Shown piece by piece: positions 39,801-49,692 of a DNA stretch of 64,000 nucleotides. Made by a program: the position numbers and the translations under genes. The notes beneath the pieces were generated by a model. The model was given only the letters and a program-made list of their open reading frames with translations, did no database searches and was not told the DNA's origin. This DNA is from Eunapius fragilis (Eukaryota; Porifera; Demospongiae; Spongillida; Spongillidae), in NCBI GenBank assembly GCA_963681505.1, contig OY811972.1, positions 16,163,110 to 16,227,109 on the forward strand. The letters are read 5' to 3'. Positions within the stretch are counted from its first letter, which is position 1. Every line of letters starts with the position of its first letter.

Positions 39801-40796
39801 TGAGGGGCATATGTTAAGTGTGAGGGGAATGTGTATTGATTGAAGGAGAGGATACTTCCCATTTAGAACTCACCTCAAGGCTTATGGAGATATCTACTTC
39901 CGCTCTTGGAGGTTTGCATCAGGACCCTACCTCAAGGTGAGGTGTTCAGATAGCTAGTCCCTGACCCCTGCCCCTTCCTCTCGTATAGGAGATAGAAGAT
40001 AAGTGTCTTCAGGACCTGATGTACTGTGCAATGCATGCCTCCAGACATGGTGCCAAGTCTTTGTTCACTGCACTGAGGACGGTCAGTTGAACCTTATCAC
40101 TTAACCCCATAATGGGGGCACATCACATGACTAGGTACCCCCATTATGGGGTACATCACATGACTATGTAATCCCATAATGGGAGCACATCACATGACTG
40201 CTCACATGCCTCATCACATGACATTACCCAATTCATCACATGGCTATCACATGACATTACCCCCATACATCACATGGCTCATGACATTACACCATACTTC
40301 ACATGGCTCATCACAGGACACCTTATGCCTTCCAGTTGCTTGGCCAGCTTCAACTTCATAGGAACCTCAAGGGAGTCACAGAGATGTTCACAAGGCTATA
40401 CAAACCTTTCCTATGGAGGTCACTTCAGGTAACCAATACCCGTTTGTGTTTTATCCCATTTCCTATTATCTCACATCCTCCTTCCTCTCCTTCCTCTCCT
40501 CCATCCTCCCCCTCAGGTGGCCAATCCTTATGTGAGGGCCAATGCTGCAACTCTTCTATTGGATGGCTTCCCTCTCTCTGAGGCTGACATGGGCAAAGAG
40601 GAGACAGATGACCTCCTCCAGAAGCAGTTTGATACAATGCGTGTACCTCATGTGATACTGTGACATGTCATGTGATGCAATGCGTGTACGTCATGTGATG
40701 CTGTGTGCATGTCATTTGATACCATGCGTGTACGTCATGTTATTCAATGCATGTGTGCACGTCATGTGATGTTCCCTGTGCCATGGTCCCCCCCAG

Positions 40797-40972
40797 GACC
40801 TGCTAAGGGACCGTGCAGTGGTGGTGAGGGTGATGGCCATACTTGGGGTGTGTAAGGTCATCTCTACCTTCTGGGACATGACCCCCTCCATCGTGATCAA
40901 GACCTTCCTACAAGAGCTGGTGGAGAACCCTGGGACACTGCATCCATTGATGTCAGAGTTGCCGTACTGCAG
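40797..40972 (+). pseudogene. NCAPG2: NCAPG2-like exon 10 with one-base frameshift
   Basis: Starts DLLRDRAVVVRVMAILGVCK and is clear to LVENPG. The next residues of the family appear only in the following frame (DTASIDVRVAVLQ). The exon is 176 bp, one short of the 177 needed to keep phase, so one base is missing near the GGG at about 40932. Confidence 0.8.
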
Positions 40973-41168
40973 GTGTGGGTGTGTGGGTGTGTGTGCTTGT
41001 GTGTATGTGTGTGTGTGTTTGTGTGTGTTTGTATGTGTGTGTGTTTGTATGTGTGTTTGTGTGTGCGTTTGTATGTGTGTGTTGCGTGTGCATGTGTGTG
41101 CATGTGTGTGGATGTGTTTCTTGGTTATTGGTTCAAGTGCATCCTTCCCGGTGACCTTTGACCCCCAG

Positions 41169-41354
41169 GGCTTGTGTGTGGTCCTGGAGAACAGGATGAG
41201 TCATCACATAATGAAGAGGGTCCTCCCTTTCTCCAACCTCGTATCCATGACACCTCAGAGAAGGTACGCTTGGCCTTCTTGGACCTTCTCTTGGTGGTGA
41301 AAGGACTGGGGACTGTCAAATTTTGGGCCATATGTCCTGTGGAACATCTCCTTG
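41169..41354 (+). pseudogene. NCAPG2: NCAPG2-like exon 11 with one-base frameshift
   Basis: Frame A gives GLCVVLENRMSHHIMKRVLP and frame B continues with FLQPRIHDTSEKVRLAFLDL and KFWAICPVEHLL. The switch lies at the CCCTTT run near 41226; a missing base there restores the family sequence and the donor phase. This is one of the best conserved parts of NCAPG2. Confidence 0.82.
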
Positions 41355-41374
41355 GTAAGTGGTCACACCCCACC

Positions 41375-41540
41375 CTCCCCAGTGACGCCACCCCTCCCCA
41401 CCCCTCCCCTGTGAGGCTATCCTCCCCACCCTTTCCCTGTGAGGCTATCCCTCCCCACCCCTCCCCTGTGAGGCCATCCCTCCCCACCCCTCCCCTATGA
41501 GGCTATCTCTCCCCACCCTCCCCCATCTCACCACTCCATC
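41375..41540. repeat. C-rich minisatellite
   Basis: About five copies of a unit of roughly 26-28 bp, CCCCACCCCTCCCCTGTGAGG followed by CTATCC or a variant, in the intron after exon 11. Confidence 0.8.
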
Positions 41541-41872
41541 ATACCCTCCTCCCCACCCTTTTATTCGTACATGTTAGCTATCACTATGGAGATATTTGTG
41601 CAAACATTTATGTAACAGTATAATAGTATTTGTTGTTAATAATTCAGTACAGAGTTCATTGCTTCCATGGCTCAATGGATTCCTTAGGTTCATGTTTGGG
41701 GGTATGTTTTTGTTTCCATGTAGCTCGAATGGAGCTAGACTCTGTTCCCGTTGTCAAGAGGATAGCTGCTCTCTTAATGGAATCATTCCAGCCATCTCAA
41801 ACCTCTAAGTTGAAGCAGGTCAGTAGGGCATGAGGGAGGGGGAAGGTTATAATACACAAGGTAGTTCATCAG

Positions 41873-42379
41873 TCCACTGTTCTTGAAAACTGTATAGCTC
41901 TAATTGAAGCCAACCCAAATGCGGCTCGGAGGTTTTACCAGCTATCAGTCGGCCATCTTTCCTTGGACTCCATTGTCCACTTGATCCTCAACCTTCTGGA
42001 GACGTTGGTGGACTGTGCTGAGCAGAGGGATGTGGTCAGTGGGGGCCATGTTGGGGGTGAAACCTTGGTCCCCCCAGTGGAGGGTGGGGGTGTGGTCTCC
42101 AATGAGGTCATGGATGCCGAGGAAGATGCAACAGTCGAGCGAGATGACCACCTTCATTGGACTGGGATTGAGGCAGGAGACCAGTCTGGGGACCAGGGAT
42201 GGGACGACCTCAGTGTTAAGTTCAAGGACATGGGGATACTCACGGGTCTGCTGGAGACCATGGTGATCCTGTGGGAGGGGTCAAGGGAAGCATTACAGCA
42301 GACCAAGGCCAAGGCTTTGAGGGGGCAGCTGGTAGAGGCTGTGGGGCGTGGCCTTCCTGTACTGTTTGACTGGTTCAAG
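41873..42379 (+). CDS. NCAPG2: NCAPG2-like exon 13
   Basis: 507 bp, phase 0-0, acceptor GTTCATCAG, donor TTCAAG|GTTAGC. It encodes STVLENCIALIEANPNAARR followed by FYQL, an acidic Gly-rich loop, then MGILTGLLETMVILWEGSRE, matching the NCAPG2 segment with an acidic insertion before the next HEAT helices. The intron after it holds the gypsy-2 element. Confidence 0.83.
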
Positions 42380-42520
42380 GTTAGCTGTCCACACCATTCA
42401 GGCGTATGTGTGTTTGTGTGTGTGGATGTGTCATCAAATGTGATCGCTTTGATAAGTGATTACGCGATGGTGGTTATGTAACCATTCGTTTCTGTAGCCA
42501 TGTAACCATTCTTGGATGTG
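42380..42520. other. Intron remnant upstream of gypsy-2
   Basis: Short intron sequence with GT-rich stretches and TAACCATT words; the matching downstream remnant is 47674-47729. Confidence 0.5.
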
Positions 42521-42524
42521 ATTA

Positions 42525-42659
42525 TGTTATGACTGAATTGACCACGCATGCGCACGATGGTCCATGTTGCGTCATATATGTTGGGTATTTAATTGGTATG
42601 CTGAAATGATGATCAGATTTTGTCAGTAACGAGAGTGATATAAATTGCGAGTCGTTACA
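42525..42659 (+). repeat. 5' LTR of gypsy-2
   Basis: TGTTATGACTGAATTG to GAGTCGTTACA, 135 bp, TG...CA ends. It differs from the 3' LTR at one base (CCACGCATG versus CCACACATG). GATATAAATT near the 3' end may be the TATA element. Confidence 0.95.
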
Positions 42660-42661
42660 CT

Positions 42662-42674
42662 TGGCGTAGTCGTC
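42662..42674 (+). promoter_or_regulatory. Primer-binding site of gypsy-2
   Basis: TGGCGTAGTCGTC begins two bases after the LTR and would pair with a tRNA 3' end ending in CCA. The tRNA was not identified. Position and the TGG start support the call. Confidence 0.7.
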
Positions 42675-43538
42675 ATGTCGGAACCTAGCGCAAAGGAGGA
42701 GGAGATGGAGATAGATGGAACGGGTACCACTGCTGTAAAGATGAAGAGTTATGGCCGGCCGCTGGTTTCGCCAGACGCATTTTCTGGGGCGACGAGTTGG
42801 ACAGACTGGATAGAACATTTTGAGGCAGTGGCGGTGTTAAACGACTGGGACGATGCGGCTAAGCTCCGTTGGTTGCCTGTCCGACTGTCAGGCAAAGCTC
42901 AAACGGCGTGGAAAAGGCTAAGTCCTGAGGTGAAAGCAGACTACGAGGCGGCGAGGGAAGCTCTGGAGAAACGCTTTGAGCCTGAGAGTAAGCGTTCATT
43001 GTATTTTGTCGAGTTTCAGGCGAGGGGACGCAAGAAGGAGGAGACCTGGAGCGACTTCGCGGACGAGTTGCGGGTCCTGGCAGATAAGGCGCTCCCTGAA
43101 ATTGAGGATAAAGCAAAGGAATTGCTCACTATCGAGCGTTTTCTCGGTGAGCTTACTAATCCCCAGGTTGCCTTTGCAGTTCGACAGAGGCAGCCTAAGA
43201 CTTTAGATGATGCTGTGGCCTGCACGCTGGAGACCGAGTCCTACCTCTTTCGGGGAACAAAGGACACTTGAGTGTCTGCCGTCACGGTGGTACCGAATCC
43301 TGGGTCTGCGTCGCCTGCAGCAGCCCCTGAACAGGAAACTCTCCTGCGACTCCTCCAGTCGCTGTCTGTGCGGATGGAGAAGATGGAAAAGACAATGGAA
43401 CGCGGCTCGCAACCCTCACGGCAACGAACTCGAGGAGACGAAGCAAGTGTACCACCGACATGTTTTAAGTGCGGTCAGGTGGGTCACTATGCCAGGGGTT
43501 GTGCAGCTAAGGGTGGCCGTAAGCAACAGGAAAACTAG
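42675..43538 (+). pseudogene. Gypsy-2 Gag, one in-frame TGA
   Basis: From ATG 42675, about 288 codons with one TGA (43269-43271) in the same frame on both sides. The first part has WTDWIEHFEAVAVLNDWDD and RLSGKAQTAWKRLSPE, a typical gypsy Gag capsid region. The second part ends with a CCHC zinc knuckle (CFKCGQVGHYARGC, about 43475-43516) that binds RNA. The TGA separates capsid from nucleocapsid and would block nucleocapsid production unless suppressed. Confidence 0.88.
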
Positions 43539-43561
43539 CAGCCCTCAGCACTAAGAACCAG

Positions 43562-46500
43562 GTGTGCGAGGGCGTAAATACAATGGTTCAATTGGATAGT
43601 ACAAGTACATGTAGTTTTAGTCTATCTGTAAATCCAGCTTGTTCACACTTTGTATCAGCCAGTGTGATGGAAACCCAGCAGAAGTTTATGGTAGACACTG
43701 GGGCAGCAGTTAGTCTCTTGAGTAGTAAAGTCTGGAGTGCATTAGGTGGGGAAAAGATGTTGCAGCTGTCCCCGTGGGGTGGAAAACAGATTGTTGGTGT
43801 GGTTGGCAGTCCTTTAATGGTGCTGGGAGTGTGTACACTAGATTTGAGATTCACAGACCTTGTAATCCAAGCTGATTTTGTGGTAGTTGACTGTCTTGCA
43901 GTTGAGTCCATCATTGGTCTCGATTTTCTTGAGAGGCAGGGCTGTGTGGTTGACTTACCTAACAAGCTTCTCCAGGTCAGGGGTCTGTCAGTTCCTTTGG
44001 TGCATGCCCAGGACACTGACGGCTCTCAGCAGATTCCAGCAGATGTGGCCGTGGTAGAGACACTATCGATTCCTCCATTCAGTGAAATCCAGACTATGGC
44101 ATCATGCAATCCAGTGATCGACCACAGGACTTGGCTGATAGAAGGCTCACGGGCTGACCTTCCGATTCTGATTGCTGGAGCATTGGTCACCTCAACACCT
44201 ACAAGTCAAGGAGGTTATGTGCCCATTCTTATTGTCAACCCTTTACCCACAGATGTCACCATATACAAGGGTACGCGGGTGGCAAAGGCAAGTCCAATTG
44301 AAAGCATGATGGTAGCCCCAGTTGGTGAAGTGCCCAGCAGCAGTTCAAATGTCCCTCATGTGTCGCCCCAGAAACATATCATGCTGCAGGAAATGGTAGA
44401 AAGAAGTGCCAGTGACCTCACCACAAACGAGAAGGAGGAGCTCTACAAGTTGCTGTTGGAATATGCGGATGTTTTTGCGGAGTCGAGTGCTGAGCTGGGT
44501 CGTACAAACCTAATCAAACACTCTATTGACACAGGTAATGAACACCCTATTCGACAACCATGTAGACGAGTGCCACCAGCGAGGAGGGAGCAGGCTCGAG
44601 GGCTTATCAAGGACATGCTCCAGAAAAACATCATTCAACCCTCATCTAGTCCGTGGGCTTCACCTGTAGTTCTGGTTGGAAAAAAAGACGGCTCCTTGAG
44701 ATTTTGTGTAGACTACCGCAAACTAAATGCTATCACCCGCAAGGATGCATATCCTCTTCCCAGGGTGGATGATTCATTGGAGGCTCTGAGTGGTTCCAGA
44801 TGGTTTTCCACCTTGGACTTACTGAGTGGGTATTGGCAGGTAGAAATTGACGAAAAGGACCGACCCAAGACAGCATTCACAACAGGAGATGGACTATTTG
44901 AATTCAGAGTGATGCCTTTTGGATTATGCAACGCTCCAGCAGTTTTTCAGAGATTGATGGACCTCGTGCTGTCAGGGATTTGTTGGGAGCACTGCCTCGT
45001 CTACATAGATGACATAGTCATTATGGGAAAAACATTCAAGAATCACCTGCAGAACTTAAGAGTAGTGCTGGAAAAGTTGAGGGGTGCAGGTCTCCGACTT
45101 AAACCAGCAAAGTGTTCCTTATTTCGTGAGAAAGTCAGCTTTCTGGGGCATGTCATCACGAGGCAGGGTATTAGTACCGACCCTGATAAAATCGACATTG
45201 TGAAGAAGTGGAGTGTTCCGACTTCAGCAAGAAAAGTGCAACAGTTCCTGGGACTCGTTGGATACTACCGTCGTTACATTCAAGACTTCTCCATGATCGC
45301 GACGCCCCTCTACCGGCTGACTGAGCGTGGCCGAGCGTTCGAATGGACCAGCGAATGTGATGCTGCATTCCAGGAGTTGAAGCAGAGGCTGATATCGGCA
45401 CCAGTTCTCATCTTCCCTAATTTTGAAAAACCTTTTCTCCTTGACACTGATGGCAGCGAGACGGGGGTTGGAGCGGTTCTGTCGCAGCTGAGTGATGATG
45501 GTCAGGAGTGCGTGGTGGCTTACGGGAGCCGTACACTCAGTAAAGCCGAGCGAAAGTACAATGTCACAAGGAAGGAATTGCTGGCTGTAGTCACCTTTGT
45601 GAAGCATTTTCGTCCTTATCTTCGAGGGCGGCACTTCGTCCTTCGCACTGACCACAGCGCGCTGCAATGGATATACAGTATGAAAGAGCCTGAAGGACAG
45701 CTGGCGCGGTGGTTGGAGCAACTTCAGGAATATGATTTCGAAGTGGTCCACCGAAAAGGGCGCAACCATTTAAATGCAGATGCACTTTCTCGAGTGCGTG
45801 GGCCGACAGAAAACGATTCGGGAGGTGTGTTTGCAGTTGTGCCAGTAAAGAGCAACCTTCAGCTACTTCAGCAGCGAGATGAGGACATTGCACCCATTAT
45901 CCAGGCTATTTCTTCCGGGAAGACCCTAAGTTCTAAGGACGCTGAGGGAAAAAGCAGGGAATTCAACCAATTCATTCAGCAATGGGACCAGCTAGTGTTG
46001 GAAAATGGGATTCTCTACAGACGGTATGAAGGCAGTGACGGGGATACTTTCCTTCAGCTGGTGGCTCCGAGGGAGATAAGAGAGGAAATTGTGCAACAGT
46101 TGCATGAAGGCGCCTTTGGGGCCCATCTGGGTGAAAATAAAACTCTGTACCGGTTGAAGCAGAGATTCTACTGGCCTGGGCACTCGGATGACGTTAGAAA
46201 GTGGTGTAAAACTTGTGCTACCTGTGCAGCTAGGAAGAACCCGAGTAAGAGAGGCAAGGCCCCACTTCAGAATGTAGTTGCAGGGTATCCGATGCAGATC
46301 GTAGCTGTGGACATTGTTGGGCCTATCTCGCCATCAACGACAGGGAATGCGTATATATTGGTGGCTTCAGACTATTTCACGAAATGGGTTGAGGCTTACG
46401 CCATTCCGAACCAAGAGGCAATTACAGTGGCAACGAAGCTGGTGGATGAATTTTTCTGTCGCTTCTCTGTACCCGAACAACTGCATTCTGACCAAGGCCG

Positions 46501-47266
46501 GCAATTTGAGTCGGGAGTCTTACAGGAGGTCTGTCGTCTGCTCAAGATCTACAAAAGCCGCACGACACCTTACCACCCACAATCTGACGGCCTTGTAGAA
46601 CGTTTTAACAGGACCCTAATCAGCATGCTGGCTACCACTGTGCATGACAACCCAACAGACTGGGAGTCGCATCTCAAAAAGGTCTGTATGGCGTACAACA
46701 CGAGTGTCCATTCCTCCACTGGATTCTCACCGTTCTACCTGATGTTCGGACGGCAGGCCAGGCTACCTCTAGACATCGTATATGGCTCCGCTCCTACCAA
46801 GGCCGAGTTGCACCACCAGTATGCGAGGAAATTGAAGCAAACCTTGGAACGTGCGTACAGTACTGCCCGCGAACATGTAGGCACAGCAGTTGAAAGAGCA
46901 AAAGAAACATACAATGGTAAGGTTCATGGGGATTCGTTTGAGGCAGGTGATCTGGTTTGGTTAAACAATCCAGTAGTACCAAGAGGAGTACCAAGGAAAC
47001 TGCATTGCCCTTGGAGTGGCCCGTTTAAAGTGGTAAAGAGGATATCGTCTGCAGTTTACAGAATTCAGGACCAGCGTACCTCGAGGTCTCGTCGTCGAAT
47101 TGTCGTTCACTTTGATCGCTTAAAGCGCTGTCCTCTGGATATGCGGGTGGAGACTGCACTACCTTCGTGTTCGACACCTCATCCGTTAGTCGGTCAACAA
47201 ACTGGTCCTGAACGGGCGTTGCCACCTGGTACGAACTTGCAGTTTTTTGAGGATGATGAACCTTAA
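43562..47266 (+). CDS. Gypsy-2 Pol: protease, RT, RNase H, integrase
   Basis: Open for 1234 codons; likely first ATG at 43583. In order: aspartic protease (VDTGAAVSLL, about residue 44), RT with LVYIDDIVI (about 480), RNase H (LLDTDGSETGVG, about 625), integrase HHCC finger (GAHLGENKTLYRL ... CKTCATC, about 850-885), integrase D in AVDIVGP (about 915), D in LHSDQGRQF (about 975), E in GLVERFNRT (about 1010) and a LHCPWSGPFKVVKRI C-terminal domain. It is in a different frame from gag and starts after the gag stop, with no overlap, so how Pol is expressed is unclear. Confidence 0.95.
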   Translation: MCEGVNTMVQLDSTSTCSFSLSVNPACSHFVSASVMETQQKFMVDTGAAVSLLSSKVWSALGGEKMLQLSPWGGKQIVGVVGSPLMVLGVCTLDLRFTDLVIQADFVVVDCLAVESIIGLDFLERQGCVVDLPNKLLQVRGLSVPLVHAQDTDGSQQIPADVAVVETLSIPPFSEIQTMASCNPVIDHRTWLIEGSRADLPILIAGALVTSTPTSQGGYVPILIVNPLPTDVTIYKGTRVAKASPIESMMVAPVGEVPSSSSNVPHVSPQKHIMLQEMVERSASDLTTNEKEELYKLLLEYADVFAESSAELGRTNLIKHSIDTGNEHPIRQPCRRVPPARREQARGLIKDMLQKNIIQPSSSPWASPVVLVGKKDGSLRFCVDYRKLNAITRKDAYPLPRVDDSLEALSGSRWFSTLDLLSGYWQVEIDEKDRPKTAFTTGDGLFEFRVMPFGLCNAPAVFQRLMDLVLSGICWEHCLVYIDDIVIMGKTFKNHLQNLRVVLEKLRGAGLRLKPAKCSLFREKVSFLGHVITRQGISTDPDKIDIVKKWSVPTSARKVQQFLGLVGYYRRYIQDFSMIATPLYRLTERGRAFEWTSECDAAFQELKQRLISAPVLIFPNFEKPFLLDTDGSETGVGAVLSQLSDDGQECVVAYGSRTLSKAERKYNVTRKELLAVVTFVKHFRPYLRGRHFVLRTDHSALQWIYSMKEPEGQLARWLEQLQEYDFEVVHRKGRNHLNADALSRVRGPTENDSGGVFAVVPVKSNLQLLQQRDEDIAPIIQAISSGKTLSSKDAEGKSREFNQFIQQWDQLVLENGILYRRYEGSDGDTFLQLVAPREIREEIVQQLHEGAFGAHLGENKTLYRLKQRFYWPGHSDDVRKWCKTCATCAARKNPSKRGKAPLQNVVAGYPMQIVAVDIVGPISPSTTGNAYILVASDYFTKWVEAYAIPNQEAITVATKLVDEFFCRFSVPEQLHSDQGRQFESGVLQEVCRLLKIYKSRTTPYHPQSDGLVERFNRTLISMLATTVHDNPTDWESHLKKVCMAYNTSVHSSTGFSPFYLMFGRQARLPLDIVYGSAPTKAELHHQYARKLKQTLERAYSTAREHVGTAVERAKETYNGKVHGDSFEAGDLVWLNNPVVPRGVPRKLHCPWSGPFKVVKRISSAVYRIQDQRTSRSRRRIVVHFDRLKRCPLDMRVETALPSCSTPHPLVGQQTGPERALPPGTNLQFFEDDEP

Positions 47267-47520
47267 GAGACGGAAATGGACAGATCGCATGCACGTGATC
47301 AAAGGACTGAACAAAATCTACCAGACCAGGAAGTAACTGACCAGTCCAGACATTGTGGGTCAAGAAATGGAAGCCTCGCCGCAGAACGATGATCGTAACG
47401 TTGCCGAGCAAAGTGAAGAGACTACAACCAATGAGCAGTCTTCACGGTACCCTAAGCGGATTCGACGTCCCCCAGACTTCTATGGTGCACATTGCCACTA
47501 CTGGTGAACCTACTCTTTTC

Positions 47521-47534
47521 AAAGAGGGGGAAAG
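47521..47534 (+). promoter_or_regulatory. Polypurine tract of gypsy-2
   Basis: Fourteen purines (AAAGAGGGGGAAAG) directly abut the 3' LTR, the expected primer site for plus-strand DNA synthesis. Confidence 0.85.
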
Positions 47535-47669
47535 TGTTATGACTGAATTGACCACACATGCGCACGATGGTCCATGTTGCGTCATATATGTTGGGTATTT
47601 AATTGGTATGCTGAAATGATGATCAGATTTTGTCAGTAACGAGAGTGATATAAATTGCGAGTCGTTACA
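47535..47669 (+). repeat. 3' LTR of gypsy-2
   Basis: 135 bp, identical to the 5' LTR except for one base; followed by the ATTA target duplication. Confidence 0.95.
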
Positions 47670-47729
47670 ATTATATAACCATTTATCATAATGGTTACCA
47701 TGGTTACTAAATGTGGTTCTATTGGTCAG

Positions 47730-48200
47730 GGTGAGGATGCAGCCAGGAGTGCTCTGTACCTTCTCTCCTCCTACCTGCCCAAGAAGTACGTTTCCTTCCT
47801 CGCAAAGGACGCCCTCACCTCCCTGGGCACCCCTGGGAGGGGGCAGGACCACGGGTCCCTGCTGGTGGCCCTCATCTTGTGGGGGCAGAGGGACCAGGTG
47901 GCGGCCATCATCACCTCCAAGGCCACCCAGGGGTTCGCTGAGCTGGAGGTGGTGATGGGAGGGGGAGGAGGGGGACATGCAGCCCCCGTGAAGAACGGAG
48001 GATGTAAGCGCGGTGGACTGGGGAAGAGGTCAAAGTGTAATGGGCAGCTGGACGTTGGTGTGGAAGGCAATAGCAGCTGTGTGCAGGGGTCTGTGGCCAT
48101 GGACATGTTGATCTGGATAATGGCCCACCCCTACTGCATGGGGGAGATGAAGCAAGCCAAACAGTTCTGGGAGCTTACCTCCATACTGAAGACATGCATG
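47730..48200 (+). CDS. NCAPG2: NCAPG2-like exon 14
   Basis: 471 bp, phase 0-0, acceptor TTGGTCAG, donor CATG|GTTAGC. It starts GEDAARSALYLLSSYLPKKY and has DHGSLLVALILWGQRDQVAA, a Gly-rich loop and DMLIWIMAHPYCMGEMKQAK, in order with the NCAPG2 segment around its LLDCLCSWGQ region. No lesion seen in this exon. Confidence 0.78.
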
Positions 48201-48221
48201 GTTAGCAGTGAGCACTACACA

Positions 48222-48389
48222 CCATTTTGGAGACAGGCTGGGTCACTTACATGTTTGGAGACAGGCTGGGTCACTTACATGTTTGGAGACAGGCTGGGTC
48301 ACTTACATGTTTGGAGACAGGCTAGGTCACTTACATGTTTGGAGACAGGCTAGGTCACTTGCATGTTTGGAGACAGGCTAGGTCACTTG
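48222..48389. repeat. 28-bp minisatellite, six copies
   Basis: Unit TTTGGAGACAGGCTGGGTCA followed by CTTACATG, with GGGTCA changing to AGGTCA in the later copies. It lies in the intron after exon 14, between an exon segment and its inverted copy. Confidence 0.92.
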
Positions 48390-48487
48390 GGAGGGGTGGG
48401 CCATTATCCAGATCAACATGTCCATGGCCACAGACCCCTGCACACAGCTGCTATTGCCTTCCACACCAACGTCCAGCTGCCCATTAC
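48389..48487 (-). repeat. Inverted copy of part of NCAPG2-like exon 14
   Basis: Reverse complement of about 48037-48138 in exon 14, from GGGTGGGCCATTATCCAGAT to CAGCTGCCCATTAC, nearly identical. The two arms are about 250 bp apart and could fold into a hairpin in the transcript across the exon's donor. Confidence 0.88.
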
Positions 48488-48564
48488 AAGGCTAGAACAT
48501 GTTTTATTTGTAGAATTCATATTAACTATTAACTACTTAACCATTGCTTTAATAGCTCATACAG

Positions 48565-48934
48565 GTCCTCATTGCACAGTGGCTCCAAGCTCCACCCTCA
48601 CATGCCCCGCCCCCATTCCTCACCAAAGCCTTCACGTGCTTCATGAAGCTGGAGATGCACAGACTGGCCAGTGAAGGAGAGTCTGCCAGTCCCCAGGCCA
48701 TCATGGACATCATGGACTGATGTGTGGAAACAGTAGTCCCGTCATTCAAGGAGAGTGGGATGGTCCCCAGACCCAAGAGAAGGCCTGCCGAGCGAGAGGG
48801 GTGCCCAGACCATAAGGGAGTGTTGGCCTATGAGGTGTTGGATAAGATGATGACGCTCCTAGGGGACATGGTAATGTTGGGTTTGACGGGTGTTGCCATG
48901 GAGATAAAGGTTGCAACATTCACTGATGTCACAG
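48565..48934 (+). pseudogene. NCAPG2: NCAPG2-like exon 15 with in-frame TGA
   Basis: Acceptor CTCATACAG, donor ACAG|GTATAG (phase 1), 370 bp. It encodes FLTKAFTCFMKLEMHRLASE, then a TGA (48718-48720), then CVETVVPSFKESG and LLGDMVMLGLTGVAMEIKVA. The TGA may replace a conserved Trp (TGG) of the family at this place. The residues after it remain family-like. Confidence 0.75.
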
Positions 48935-49194
48935 GTATAGAGCTCTTTCATTGCGTGACTTAATAGCATTCATCTTCTAATTAGCCCGCCATATTGGTGC
49001 TCGTTTACAATGGAGAAGTATGGGCTTATGCTAAGTTTTAGTACGTAACATTCCTTCAGAGTGTCGTTTAAATATATATTATTGTGGTTTAACACATGAC
49101 TAACATTTGTAAAAATACTGGTGCCCTCGGAGCGCGAGTTATACGTATCAAAAGTACCAAAACTATATTTCTGAGCACCAATAAAGCAATTGAG

Positions 49195-49460
49195 GGTGTG
49201 GTCATGTGATGGGAATCATGTGAGGATCATGTGATGGGTATAAGGATCATGTGATGGTATGAGGATCATGTGATGGGTTTATGGATCATGTGATGGGTAT
49301 AAGGATCATGTGATGGGTATAAGGATCATGTGATGGGTATAACGATCATGTGATGGGTATAAGGATCATGTGATGGGTATAAGGATCATGTGATGGGTAT
49401 AACGATCATGTGATGGGTATAAGGATCATGTGATGGGGATAAGGATCATGTGATGGTACC
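49195..49460. repeat. 20-bp minisatellite
   Basis: About thirteen copies of AAGGATCATGTGATGGGTAT with minor variants (AACGATC, GGGGAT, a TTATGG copy). Confidence 0.93.
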
Positions 49461-49692
49461 TAAACCATTCTAGTACTTATTGCAGTGTGGTCAATATGTC
49501 ACCACTCATCTATCAAACATTCGTAGTACCTCCCATTTTCATTATTTAAACATTTGGTCCAGCTCCTAAGAAGTGAATGTTCCATGCTTATCATTGCATG
49601 TTACCATAGTGACCAATACATGTGATGTTACCATAGTGACCAGTACATGTGATGTTACCATAGTATTAAACTGTTCCTCCTGCTGTACACAG

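Larger units (their letters stand above)
42525..47669 (+). mobile_element. Gypsy-2: full-length young Ty3/gypsy retrotransposon
   Basis: 5145 bp with two 135-bp LTRs that differ at one position, flanked by 4-bp duplications ATTA (42521-42524 and 47670-47673). Two bases after the 5' LTR comes TGGCGTAGTCGTC (42662), a primer-binding site of the usual form, and directly before the 3' LTR a purine tract (47521-47534). Gag has one stop; pol is fully open. It inserted in the same orientation as the NCAPG2-like gene, in the intron between its exons at 41873 and 47730. One mismatch in 135 implies recent insertion. Confidence 0.95.
38492..48934 (+). pseudogene. NCAPG2: Condensin-2 subunit G2-like gene (spliced, several lesions)
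   Basis: Exons (by splice site and phase): about 38492-38579, 38686-38778, 38878-39001, 39173-39330, 39421-39650, 39867-39936, 39989-40081, 40336-40428, 40517-40642, 40797-40972, 41169-41354, 41724-41818, 41873-42379, 47730-48200, 48565-48934. In-order similarity to NCAPG2, a HEAT-repeat subunit of condensin II that helps compact and segregate chromosomes, is strong at QHEELWKRL, IYFRSWRFASG, TRLYKPFLWRSLQ, VRVMAILGVCK, HDTSEKVRLAFLDLLL, KFWAICPVEHLL and NAARRFYQL. Lesions: TAA at codon 7 of exon 1, exon 1/2 phase mismatch, TGA 38938, one-base frameshifts in exons 10 and 11, TGA 48718. The gene starts only about 200 bp after the ROCO stop. A gypsy element fills one intron. It may be a decaying duplicate. 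Confidence 0.82.

Noticed and set aside
38938-48720. In-frame TGA codons in NCAPG2-like exons and gypsy Gag as evidence for a variant genetic code or selenocysteine
   Set aside because: The ROCO and CCT5-like genes end at TGA normally, other lesions (TAA, TAG, frameshifts) occur too, and no selenocysteine context was recognised.
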